Shown one piece after another: positions 1-7,874 of a stretch of 64,000 nucleotides of DNA (positions are counted from its first letter, which is position 1; each line of letters begins with the position of its first letter). The position numbers and the translations under genes are program-made. Below the pieces are notes generated by a model. That model was not told the origin of the DNA and made no database searches. It was given only the letters and a program-made list of their open reading frames with translations. Source of the DNA: G965197405 sp965197405 (GTDB lineage Bacteria; Chloroflexota; Dehalococcoidia; Lucifugimonadales; JAGWBF01). The stretch covers positions 2,914,001 to 2,978,000 of the forward strand of contig OZ240206.1 of NCBI GenBank assembly GCA_965197405.1. Direction: 5' to 3'.

Positions 1-8
1 GCCTGCCT

Positions 9-1208
9 CTATATAATCCCTCCGTCTTTGAGGGCCTCTATCTCCGAGGAGGAGTATCCCAGCAGACCCCCCAGCACTTCCTCGTTGTGCTGGCCCAGGG
101 TGGGCGCAGGGTGAAAGACCTCTTCCTGGCCCATCTTGATGGGGTTGCCCGGCATCTTGTACTTTCCCGCCACCGGATGGTCCGCCTCTACCAGCATGTT
201 CCGGTGCAGTACCTGGGGGTCGTGAAAGGCCTCGGCGATTGTGATGACGGGGGCTACCGGCAACTCATTCCCCAGGAGCTCCATCCACTCATCGGCGGTC
301 TTGGTGGCGAAAGCCTGGCCCAGGAGCGCTCTCAGCTCTCCCCAGTTTTTCCTGCGTCCGTCTATGGTGACGAACCGCTGGTCCTGGGGCAGGCCCTCGA
401 ACCCCTCCACGTTGGCGGCCATCATATCGGCAAGGATTTCGTAGAACTTCTGGGTGGCGCAGTGAATCTGCAAGTATCTGCCGTCTTTGGCGCGGAAAGC
501 CCCGTTGGGCAGGTTGGCGGACTGGACCGAACCACCCGGACCGGGCACGTTGCCCCCGCCCAGGTAAGCCTCGGACAGGTGGCCCTGGAAGGTCAGCTGT
601 ATATCCAGAAGGCTCAGGTCAACCTGCTGCCCCTCCCCGCTGCGCTCACGGGCCATCAGGGCAGAGAGGATGCCCACAGTAGCGCCGTAGCTGCCCCCGA
701 TGTCAGTCACCGCAAAACCCATCACGTTAGGAGGCCCGCCTGGCTCGCCGGTCACGCTCATGGCCCCCGAGAGGGCCTGTATCACCGAATCGAAGACGGG
801 ACGGTCGCTGTAAGGACCGTCCCGTCCAAAGCCTGAAACCGAGCAGCAGATTATGGAGTGGTTGACCTTCTTCAGTGTCTCGTAGTCCGCCCCCAGGCGG
901 GCCATCACCCCTGGGCGGAAGTTGTCCAACACCACGTCGGAGACCTTTACCAGGCGATAAAGGACCTGCCGGCCCCCCTCTGTCCGGAGGTTCAGAGCGA
1001 TGCCCTTCTTATTCCTGTTGAAGGTCATGTAGTAGACGCTCTCCCCGTTCATAAAGGAGGTGCCCATGCGCCGCGCCGCCTCCCCGACCTCCGGTGGCTC
1101 TACCTTGATTATCTCGGCGCCGAGGTCCCCCAGCATTCGGGCAGACGCGGGGCCCGCCAGAGCTTGAGACAGGTCCAGGACGCGAATACCGCTCAAAGGC
1201 ATGCTCAT
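9..1208 (-). CDS. CaiB/BaiF family III CoA-transferase (copy 1)
   Basis: About 399 residues, the usual length for family III CoA-transferases, which move CoA between acyl-CoA and a free acid through an enzyme-bound aspartyl-CoA thioester. The N-terminus has the family motif (RVLDLSQALAGP, then GAEIIKVEPP). The catalytic aspartate is present at about D169 (FAVTDIGG), followed by GEGQQVDLSLLD. I start at the ATG at 1208, the fourth codon of the longest frame, because AGGGTG lies 6 nt upstream; a GTG at 1217 is possible. The gene is 10 nt downstream of the MmgE/PrpD gene on the same strand, so the two are probably cotranscribed. The pairing suggests activation of a dicarboxylic or branched acid, but the substrate cannot be read from sequence. 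Confidence 0.9.
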   Translation of the reverse strand: MSMPLSGIRVLDLSQALAGPASARMLGDLGAEIIKVEPPEVGEAARRMGTSFMNGESVYYMTFNRNKKGIALNLRTEGGRQVLYRLVKVSDVVLDNFRPGVMARLGADYETLKKVNHSIICCSVSGFGRDGPYSDRPVFDSVIQALSGAMSVTGEPGGPPNVMGFAVTDIGGSYGATVGILSALMARERSGEGQQVDLSLLDIQLTFQGHLSEAYLGGGNVPGPGGSVQSANLPNGAFRAKDGRYLQIHCATQKFYEILADMMAANVEGFEGLPQDQRFVTIDGRRKNWGELRALLGQAFATKTADEWMELLGNELPVAPVITIAEAFHDPQVLHRNMLVEADHPVAGKYKMPGNPIKMGQEEVFHPAPTLGQHNEEVLGGLLGYSSSEIEALKDGGII

Positions 1209-1218
1209 AATCTGCACC

Positions 1219-2613
1219 CTATACGCCGGTCATGCGGGCCAGCACCCGGACATCCTCAAGGCTCTCGAGGGAGTCCACAGTGCTTATTACCTCTTCCTGC
1301 CTGTCGGCGGACAGGATTCCCCTGGTGAGGTCTCGGAACTTGCCTTTCAACTCGTCCCAGGAGAGGGCGTTTTCCGGGTCTCCCTTGGGGTACTCAATCT
1401 GCGCCCGGAGCTTGCCGCCGTCGCGAGTCTCCACCTCGACCCAGGCGGGCCACCGGCTGGGATAGTTCACCTCAAGGGCCGGGTCCTCCACACATTGGAC
1501 TTTGGACATTAGCTCTCGGATGCCCGGATGAGTCAGATTGTCCTCGGTGTACTCTTCCAGGGAGGCCCGCCCGTGTATGATGGCGGCGGCGGCGCCGAAG
1601 GGCATACTGAACTGGGCGTCTATAACGTTCTGAGGGTTTCGCTTCTGCTCCTCCGGCGCGGCAATTACGTTGAACCCGGCCTTGAGCACCCCCACAGCCA
1701 CCTGTTCCACCTCCTGGGGCTTGAGGTCGTGCTCCCGGATAATCTCCAGGATGCAGTCTATGGGTCCCTGCTTGTAGCGGCAGCACGCGTGGGGCTTGAT
1801 GCTGACTTTATTTATGTAAAACGTTTCGCCCAGGCCCTCAAGGGCTTTGGAGGCGTCCACGTCGTCGGAGTAGCCGTGGAAAAAGCCGTCTCGCCCCTCG
1901 AAAATCGTGGTTGGGCCAAGGAACCCTTCCTTCGCCAGCAGGGCAGCTATAACGCCGCTGTGGGCGGCCCATCCCGGGTGCATACGCTTCGTCCACGCGC
2001 CCTGGGCCAGGAACTCCAGAGAGCCTGCCGCCTGGCTCCCGGCGATGCCCAGCGCGCAGTTTGTCTGCTCTGCATCCAGTCCCAGCAGACGGGAGGCGAC
2101 CACCGCCGCCCCGAATGTGCCACACGTGCCAGTGGGATGGAACCCCCTGCCGTAATGCTTCCGCGGGTCCAGGGTTCGCCCCAGCCGTATCATCAGGTCA
2201 TACCCCGCAACGATGGAGGAGATAAGCTCACGGCCGCTGACGGTCCCCAGGTCGCCGCAGGCGAAGACCGCCGGGAAGGTGGCCACGCCCGGATGGAGGG
2301 ACGAATCGTTGTTCACGTCGTCCATCTCAAGGCTGTGGGCCGCGGTCCCGTTGGCGAGGGCCGCGTATTCCGGGGCCGCACGGAGAGAGGTGCCCATGAT
2401 GACGGAGTCCCCGTCGCGGCTGAGCGTCTTCACCGCTTGCTGCATGGATTTCGAGGAAGGGGTCCTGGAACCCCTTATCGCTACGCTCAGGTAGTCCAAG
2501 CAGAAATACTTGGCCCTATCTACCGCCTCGGGTGACAGGCTTTCATAGTCCAGCGCGGCATAATAGTCCGCCATTTTGCGACTCAGGCCGTCCCCGTTTC
2601 CGTTGCCTACCAT
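1219..2613 (-). CDS. MmgE/PrpD family protein
   Basis: 464 residues, full length for the MmgE/PrpD family, which includes 2-methylcitrate dehydratase (PrpD) and cis-aconitate decarboxylase. Family landmarks are an N-terminal alpha-helical domain with NGTAAHSLEMDDV (around residue 90), HPTGTCGTFGAAVVAS, and the C-terminal domain beginning around KPHACCRYKQGPID. The ATG at 2613 has AGGAGG eight bases upstream. It precedes a CaiB-type CoA-transferase with almost no gap. Family members act on citrate-like tricarboxylates, but sequence alone does not distinguish dehydratase, decarboxylase and other activities. The CoA-transferase neighbours suggest the product or substrate is a CoA-activatable acid (inference). 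Confidence 0.9.
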   Translation of the reverse strand: MVGNGNGDGLSRKMADYYAALDYESLSPEAVDRAKYFCLDYLSVAIRGSRTPSSKSMQQAVKTLSRDGDSVIMGTSLRAAPEYAALANGTAAHSLEMDDVNNDSSLHPGVATFPAVFACGDLGTVSGRELISSIVAGYDLMIRLGRTLDPRKHYGRGFHPTGTCGTFGAAVVASRLLGLDAEQTNCALGIAGSQAAGSLEFLAQGAWTKRMHPGWAAHSGVIAALLAKEGFLGPTTIFEGRDGFFHGYSDDVDASKALEGLGETFYINKVSIKPHACCRYKQGPIDCILEIIREHDLKPQEVEQVAVGVLKAGFNVIAAPEEQKRNPQNVIDAQFSMPFGAAAAIIHGRASLEEYTEDNLTHPGIRELMSKVQCVEDPALEVNYPSRWPAWVEVETRDGGKLRAQIEYPKGDPENALSWDELKGKFRDLTRGILSADRQEEVISTVDSLESLEDVRVLARMTGV

Positions 2614-2710
2614 GTGATGTCCTCCTCGTTGATGGAATAAGTCCTGCCGAGCTATGCGCTCCTATCTTATACAATCCATACCTGTGTGACAAGGACTGGG
2701 TTGATTTAGG

Positions 2711-2977
2711 TAGTGTTTCCGTTCAGGTGGTTGAGTTTCCTCTGCGTCGTCCCTGCCTGCTGATAGGTAGGGCGTACATCATGTCACCCCCAACCCCTCT
2801 CACATCGCCCGTCTCCGCTGCTGTCATTCCGAGCGCAGGGAGGAATCTAAGGGCCATGCTCTCGAATAAGCCTGCGCCTTAGATTCCTCACTCCGCTTCG
2901 CTCCGTTCGGAATGACACGCGGCAGGGATCTGCCTGCTGCAAGCGGATATGCGTTTACCTAAGTCGAGAATTGAATA
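2711..2977. repeat. MITE-like palindromic repeat, copy A
   Basis: This fills most of the 456-base gap between the MmgE/PrpD gene and the next CoA-transferase. The core is an imperfect inverted repeat running from TGTCATTCCGAGCGCAG (2822) to CGTTCGGAATGACAC (2918), with GAGGAATCTAA and TTAGATTCCTC inside it. The downstream flank ends in GTCGAGAATTGAA. Copy E (20465-20884) has the same interior (CATGCTCTCGAATAAGCC) and the same upstream flank (GGTTGAGTTTCCT), so A and E are a matched pair. No gene was seen in the rest of the gap. Confidence 0.8.
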
Positions 2978-3069
2978 ACCCTGTTGATTCACAGTTTTGG
3001 GTGTACAGGTGGTCCCGTCTCTATCCGATAGGGCATTGCGGCCCTACTTTATGTCAACGTGGATCGGGC

Positions 3070-4308
3070 TTATTCGAAGACGCCCTCGATAGCGCACTCC
3101 GCAAGCTCCTCGTCGGACATGCCCAGGAGGTCTCTTAGAATGTAAGTCTGATGGGCGCCGAACTCCGGAGCGCCCCGGACAGCTCCTCCAGGGGTGCGGG
3201 ACAGCTTGTAGGGAGCGCCCTCGATGGTACGGGACGCGCCCTGGGTATCGGTGACGCTGCGGAAGAAGCCTCGCTCCTTCAGCTGAGGGTCCCTGTCCAC
3301 CAGGTCAACGCCCGACTGGACGACTCCGGCGGCCACGCCCGCAGCCTGAAGGCGCTCCATGACCTCTTCCGGGGTGTGCTGAACGGTCCAGGACTCCACG
3401 AGACGGTCCAGGTCGTAGGCATGGCTATGCCGGCCCAGGACCGTCGCGAAGCGCTCGTCGCCGGTCCATGCCGGGCCTCCTATGGCCTGGGAGAAGGCGG
3501 CCCATTCAGCGTCTGTGAAAACGGCAACGACAACCCACCGGTCGTCTCCCTTGCACCTGTACGCGCCGTGGGGAGAGCCGCCGCCGTGGGGCAGGCGATT
3601 GCCGGTCCGCCGGATGGTCTCACCCCGGTCATTCACGCTCAAGTCCAGGACCAGGGTTTCAAGAAGGGTGGACAGGGCCTCGAACTGGGAGAGGTCTATC
3701 CACTGACCTTCGCCGGTGTGGGCCTTGTGAATGAGGGCGAGCAGCAACGCCTGAGCGCCGGACATTCCGGCCACGGCATCGCTGTAGGCGCTGGCAGGAC
3801 CGGAGGGGTCCGTGTCGGGGAAGCCGGTCAGATACGAGAAGCCGGACCAGGCCTGAAGGGTCTGCCCATAGCTGACCCTCTCTTTCCAGGGTCCGGTACG
3901 GCCCAGGCCCGACATGCTGAGCATGATGATGTCGGGCTTTATCCGGCGCAGGCTCTCGTAGTCCATGCCCCATCTGGGCATGACCCGTCCGCTGAAGTTC
4001 TCAGTCACCACGTCGGATATTGCCACCAGGCGCTTGGCGATGTCTATGCCTTGGGGCGTCTTCATGTTGAGGGCCAGGGAGAGCTTGCCCGCGTTCCAGT
4101 TGTGGCGGTAGCCGATTCCCCGGGGCGTCTGGGAGACGGGACCGCCCGCCACGGCCAGGGCCAGGCTGGACTCGATTTTGATGACCTCGGCTCCCTGGTC
4201 CACCAGCACCCGGGTGGCGGAGGGACCGGCGTGTATCCAGGTGAAGTCCACCACGCGCACTCCCTTGAGGGCGTAGCGTCCGTTCAGGTCCGGTGGAGCA
4301 GTGTTCAT
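3070..4308 (-). CDS. CaiB/BaiF family III CoA-transferase (copy 2)
   Basis: 412 residues. N-terminal GVRVVDFTWIHAGPSATRVL and GAEVIKIES match the family. The catalytic aspartate is kept at D177 (SAYSDAVAG), and the GEGQWIDLSQFEAL segment follows. The ATG at 4308 has GGAG seven bases upstream. It lies 44 bp downstream of copy 3 on the same strand. Copy 3 lacks the aspartate, so these two may form one heteromeric enzyme like the BbsE/BbsF benzylsuccinate CoA-transferase (established for that family, inferred here). Substrate unknown. Confidence 0.9.
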   Translation of the reverse strand: MNTAPPDLNGRYALKGVRVVDFTWIHAGPSATRVLVDQGAEVIKIESSLALAVAGGPVSQTPRGIGYRHNWNAGKLSLALNMKTPQGIDIAKRLVAISDVVTENFSGRVMPRWGMDYESLRRIKPDIIMLSMSGLGRTGPWKERVSYGQTLQAWSGFSYLTGFPDTDPSGPASAYSDAVAGMSGAQALLLALIHKAHTGEGQWIDLSQFEALSTLLETLVLDLSVNDRGETIRRTGNRLPHGGGSPHGAYRCKGDDRWVVVAVFTDAEWAAFSQAIGGPAWTGDERFATVLGRHSHAYDLDRLVESWTVQHTPEEVMERLQAAGVAAGVVQSGVDLVDRDPQLKERGFFRSVTDTQGASRTIEGAPYKLSRTPGGAVRGAPEFGAHQTYILRDLLGMSDEELAECAIEGVFE

Positions 4309-4352
4309 GGTCGCTCCGTAAGCTGTACTTTCCCCTGGGCTGAAGCCTCGGG

Positions 4353-5585
4353 CTAGATTACGCCCATGCGGGCCAGGAGTCCCATTTCCTGGTCGGAGAG
4401 GCCCATCCTATCCCGGTACACCTCAACGTTGTGCTGGCCGGTGCTCGGCGCTTCGCTGCGAAGCCTCCAGGGAGAGCGGGACAGCACGTACGGCGCGCCC
4501 GGATAGGTGAACGTGCAGCCGAGCTCGGGATGTTCGACCTGGGCAAAGAAACCTCGCTCCCAGAGCTGCGGGTTGTCCAGCAGTTCCGGGGCCGTGGCGG
4601 CAGGCCCCCAGGGGTGATGCCTCGCCTGGCCCCACTCCGTAATTTCCTGGCGGGTATGATTGAGCGCCCATGCCTGGATATGCTCCTCGATGTGGGCTGA
4701 ATGTTCGCCGCGCAGGATGAACAGGTCGTCGTACTTCTCATCCATCAAATCGCCGACCATGCCCTCCTCGGCCATCCAGGCGCGCAGGTTGTCCCAAGTC
4801 TCCCGGTTATTGGTGGATATGCTGACGTAGCCATCCTTGCACTTCCAGGTAGCCACGAACTGGCCGCCGTGACGAAATCCGCACCGGACGGCGGGCGCGC
4901 CCTCATAGATATACGCAGCGTTGACGTGCTCAGTGGTGGCCGCGACAGCCTCTTGCATGGAAACGTCCACATGCTGGCCCTCGCCCGTGTTCAGCCGGTC
5001 ATAGATAGCCAGGAGGCTGGCTATGAAAGCGCGGTTTGAGGCGGTGTGATAGGCCTGGGAACCCCAGAGGCGCGTCGGTGGCGTGTGAGGCCAGCCGGTG
5101 ACGTACATGTAGCCGCCCATCGCAAACCCTACCAGGTCCGACGCCGCGTAATCCTTATACGGCCCCGTCTGCCCGAAAGGGGTGACCGACACATGGACCA
5201 GCCCTTCATTCTCGGCACTCAGGTCTTGGTAGCCCAGCCCCAGAGACTCCAGGTATCCGGGCTTGAAGGTCTCCAGGACCACGTCGGCCTCCCGGGCTAG
5301 GCCCAGGAACAGCGCGGCTCCTTCGGTGCTGGCAACGTCCAGGGTAATACTGCGTTTATTCGTATTGAAGTGGAGCCAGTACAGGCTGCGCTCGGGATGG
5401 GGCTGGTCGTGAACGAAAGGCCCGATGCGGCGCATTGGGTCGCCGCCCGGCGGTTCCACTTTGATGACGTCGGCGCCCATGTCCGCCATGAGTTTGCCGC
5501 AGTACACGCCCAGGGGTCCCGACATGTCCAGTACGTGGTAACCGGCGAGAGGCTGTCGTCCCTCTCGGGACTGGTCTTGGGGCAA
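4353..5585 (-). CDS. CaiB/BaiF-like CoA-transferase lacking the catalytic Asp (copy 3)
   Basis: About 410 residues from a TTG start at 5585, chosen because TTAGGAGG ends 7 nt upstream (5593-5598) and because the family fold begins shortly after (GYHVLDMSGPLGVYCG). Upstream ATGs at 5612 and 5636 have no comparable ribosome site and add a non-homologous leader. Landmarks: GADVIKVEPPGGDP, NTNKRSITLD, GEGQHVDVSMQEAV. Counting forward from the TG.P motif and back from GEGQ both put Y179 (QAYHTASN) at the position held by Asp in copies 1 and 2, so the usual aspartyl-CoA intermediate could not form here. It may be the non-catalytic partner of copy 2, 44 bp downstream. Confidence 0.88.
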   Translation of the reverse strand: MPQDQSREGRQPLAGYHVLDMSGPLGVYCGKLMADMGADVIKVEPPGGDPMRRIGPFVHDQPHPERSLYWLHFNTNKRSITLDVASTEGAALFLGLAREADVVLETFKPGYLESLGLGYQDLSAENEGLVHVSVTPFGQTGPYKDYAASDLVGFAMGGYMYVTGWPHTPPTRLWGSQAYHTASNRAFIASLLAIYDRLNTGEGQHVDVSMQEAVAATTEHVNAAYIYEGAPAVRCGFRHGGQFVATWKCKDGYVSISTNNRETWDNLRAWMAEEGMVGDLMDEKYDDLFILRGEHSAHIEEHIQAWALNHTRQEITEWGQARHHPWGPAATAPELLDNPQLWERGFFAQVEHPELGCTFTYPGAPYVLSRSPWRLRSEAPSTGQHNVEVYRDRMGLSDQEMGLLARMGVI

Positions 5586-5752
5586 GGACAGACCTCCTAA
5601 GCACAGGCCCATTCTCAGTGCAAGCGAGTATAGCACCGCTCCCCCATCCCGTCAATTGCTTCCGAGCCGCCCAAAGCCGCCTGCCCCGTCGCGCTTGCAG
5701 CATATTCTTGCTACTCCCTGGCTTTTCCAGACAGCCGGACCTCCAAGGTTTG

Positions 5753-5930
5753 ATCCTTGATGCCAGATGAATACAAGCCCCGCCGCGTGTCATTCCGAAT
5801 GGAGTGAAGCGGAGTGAGGAATCTAAAGGGTCGCCTGGCAAAAATCGGAATCAAGCCGTACGGGCCAGAGCAAGACTGCGATTAGCCAGGATTTTAGACC
5901 CCTCGCTCTGCTCGGGGTGACAATCAAAAG
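5753..5930. repeat. MITE-like palindromic repeat, copy B
   Basis: Occupies much of the 428-base gap between the CoA-transferase start and dinB. It runs from GATGCCAGATGAATACAAG, through GTGTCATTCCGAATGGAG and GAGGAATCTAAA, to TTAGACCCCTCGCTCTGC and GGGGTGACAATCAAAAG. The interior (AAATCGGAATCAAGCCGTAC, then AGAGCAAGACTGCGAT) resembles copy F at 31770-31929, not the other copies. No coding potential was seen. Confidence 0.75.
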
Positions 5931-6013
5931 ACATGGCCCGGACCTCCATTTCCGGGTGCTCCCTGAGATAAAATAAGTGAGGTAAAATAGGTATAGTCGA
6001 AGCGAAAAGGGTA

Positions 6014-7108
6014 TTGGCATTGCGTCATATTCTTCATGCCGACTTGGACGCTTTCTACGCTGCGGTGGAGCAGCTGGACAACCCGGAGTTGCGGGGCAGA
6101 CCGGTAATGGTGGGCGGCCAGCCCGAGGAGCGGGGCGTGGTGGCCACGGCCTCCTATGAAGCCCGCGAGTACGGCGTGCGCTCGGCCATGCCCATGATAA
6201 CAGCCGTGCGGCTCTGCCCGGAGGGAATCATCATCCACCCCAGGTTCGACCGCTACAAGGAGGTCTCCGGCCAGGTGATGGCGATTTTCCGCGACCTGAC
6301 GGGGCTGGTGGAGCCTCTTTCCCTCGATGAAGCCTACCTGGATATTACCTCTGTGGTGGCTGAAGGGGCGGCCCCTCTAGGAGTGGCCCTGGGGCTGAAG
6401 CGCCGGGTCCATTCAGAGACGGGGTTGACCCTGTCGGCGGGCGTTGCTGTCAGCAAGTCCGTGGCGAAGATAGCTTCGGACCTCGACAAACCCGACGGTC
6501 TCGTGGTGGTGCCCCCTGGCGAGGAAAGGACCTTCCTGGCTCCCCTGCCCGTGGCCAAGCTATGGGGCATCGGCCCCAAGACCGCAGAGCGGTTGCAGAA
6601 GGAGGGCATCGAGACCATCGGGCACCTGGCCGAGCAACCGTCAAACTGGTATATCCAGCGCTTCGGCAGCCGGGGCAGCGCAATCCGGGACAAGGCTCTT
6701 GGACAGGACCAGGAGCCGGTCCATACCGAGAGGGCCACCAAGTCCATCAGCGCCGAGACCACTTTCGCCTCGGACATCAGAGACCCGGAGCGACTCTATG
6801 CGGAGCTGACCGAGCTGGCCCACAGCGTGGCCCGTCACCTGGAGAGGAAAGACCTGAGCGGCAGGACTGTCACTGTGAAGCTGCGCTTGGCCGACTTCAC
6901 CACCTTCACCCGGCAGTCCACGTTGCCGATGCAGACCCGCTCCAAGAGCACCATCCTGGGTCTGGCGTGGCGGCTGCTGTCCCACGAGCTAACGCCGGGC
7001 CGGTCATTCCGCCTGCTGGGAGTGGGCGTTTCCGGCTTCGGTACGACGCAGCAGCTACGGCTGGCCCTGCTCGATGATCTCGATGATTCAGAAGGGGTCG
7101 GAATATAG
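6014..7108 (+). CDS. dinB: DNA polymerase IV (Y-family translesion polymerase)
   Basis: 364 residues, typical of DinB/Pol IV, which extends past damaged or mismatched template bases. The palm aspartate is D10 in HADLDAFYAAVEQ, and the second catalytic pair is D105-E106 in SLDEAYLDIT. YEAREYGVRSAMP (steric-gate and fingers region) and the helix-hairpin-helix LWGIGPKTAERL follow; the C-terminal little-finger domain ends near residue 355. The start is TTG at 6014 (a second TTG at 6020 is possible), with AAAGGG just upstream; no better ATG lies ahead of the motif. It appears to be a single-gene unit. No LexA-type box could be assigned by eye. Confidence 0.93.
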   Translation: MALRHILHADLDAFYAAVEQLDNPELRGRPVMVGGQPEERGVVATASYEAREYGVRSAMPMITAVRLCPEGIIIHPRFDRYKEVSGQVMAIFRDLTGLVEPLSLDEAYLDITSVVAEGAAPLGVALGLKRRVHSETGLTLSAGVAVSKSVAKIASDLDKPDGLVVVPPGEERTFLAPLPVAKLWGIGPKTAERLQKEGIETIGHLAEQPSNWYIQRFGSRGSAIRDKALGQDQEPVHTERATKSISAETTFASDIRDPERLYAELTELAHSVARHLERKDLSGRTVTVKLRLADFTTFTRQSTLPMQTRSKSTILGLAWRLLSHELTPGRSFRLLGVGVSGFGTTQQLRLALLDDLDDSEGVGI

Positions 7109-7151
7109 AGCCAAATATAGAGATAATATATGGAAGCAGGAGGGAACTTTG

Positions 7152-7829
7152 ATGGCAGACCTTCCCAACGTCCGCCAGGTCTCATCCGCGTTTCAGGGCC
7201 TCTCGACGTGCAACCTGTCAGATGCCCTTGACCGGCTCGGCATCCAGGGCCAGGTGACCGGCATACTGCCCCTCTGGCATGGATGCCCCAAGATAGCCGG
7301 TCCGGCCATGACCATGAAGCTCAGCCCGGAGGCCGCCTACTCCACCGTGATAGGCACTCTGGAGGCTGTTCAGGCGAGCCGCGGCGGGGATGTGCTGGTG
7401 ATTGATAATGGAGGCCGCACCGACAGCAACAGCTTCGGGGGCATCGCCGCCTTCTCCACCAGGCACTACAACATGAGTGGATGTGTCATAGACGGGGCCA
7501 CCCGGGACGTGGACGAGATGGCGGCCCTAACCCTGCCCGTCTACGGCAGGGGAATAGTCAACACCTCGGTGAGGGGTCGCATAGGCTTCGAGGGATACAA
7601 CGTCACCGTAACGCTGGGGAGTGTGCAGGTGCGCCCAGGAGACTTTATATTCGCGGACCAGAACGGCGTCGTGGTAGTGTCCCCCGAAGCAGTCACGGAA
7701 ACCCTCCGCTGGGCGCGGCGGTTCGCCCAGATGGAGGAGCGCATAAAACGCGACATCGCCGCCGGAGTCACACCGGTCACCGCCCACAGGCGTCGCCGCT
7801 ATGAAGAGGCGGTCCACCGGACTCCATGA
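7152..7829 (+). CDS. RraA-family protein (HMG/CHA aldolase-like)
   Basis: About 225 residues. The ATG at 7152 follows CAGGAGGG at 7-8 nt; a longer frame from 7074 overlaps dinB and adds an unlike leader. The RraA fold is shown by STCNLSDALDRLGIQG near the N-terminus, GDVLVIDNGGRTDSNSFGG, and the metal/substrate motif VIDGATRDVDEM (residues 112-122), where R118 and D119 match the catalytic pair of 4-hydroxy-4-methyl-2-oxoglutarate aldolases. The family covers aldolases, oxaloacetate decarboxylases and the RNase E inhibitor RraA. In this setting an aldolase/decarboxylase role in degrading small acids is more plausible (inference). Confidence 0.85.
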   Translation: MADLPNVRQVSSAFQGLSTCNLSDALDRLGIQGQVTGILPLWHGCPKIAGPAMTMKLSPEAAYSTVIGTLEAVQASRGGDVLVIDNGGRTDSNSFGGIAAFSTRHYNMSGCVIDGATRDVDEMAALTLPVYGRGIVNTSVRGRIGFEGYNVTVTLGSVQVRPGDFIFADQNGVVVVSPEAVTETLRWARRFAQMEERIKRDIAAGVTPVTAHRRRRYEEAVHRTP

Positions 7830-7874
7830 CACCGCGCCTGTAGTCTTACCCGGGAAGGATTGAGCGGCCTCATT

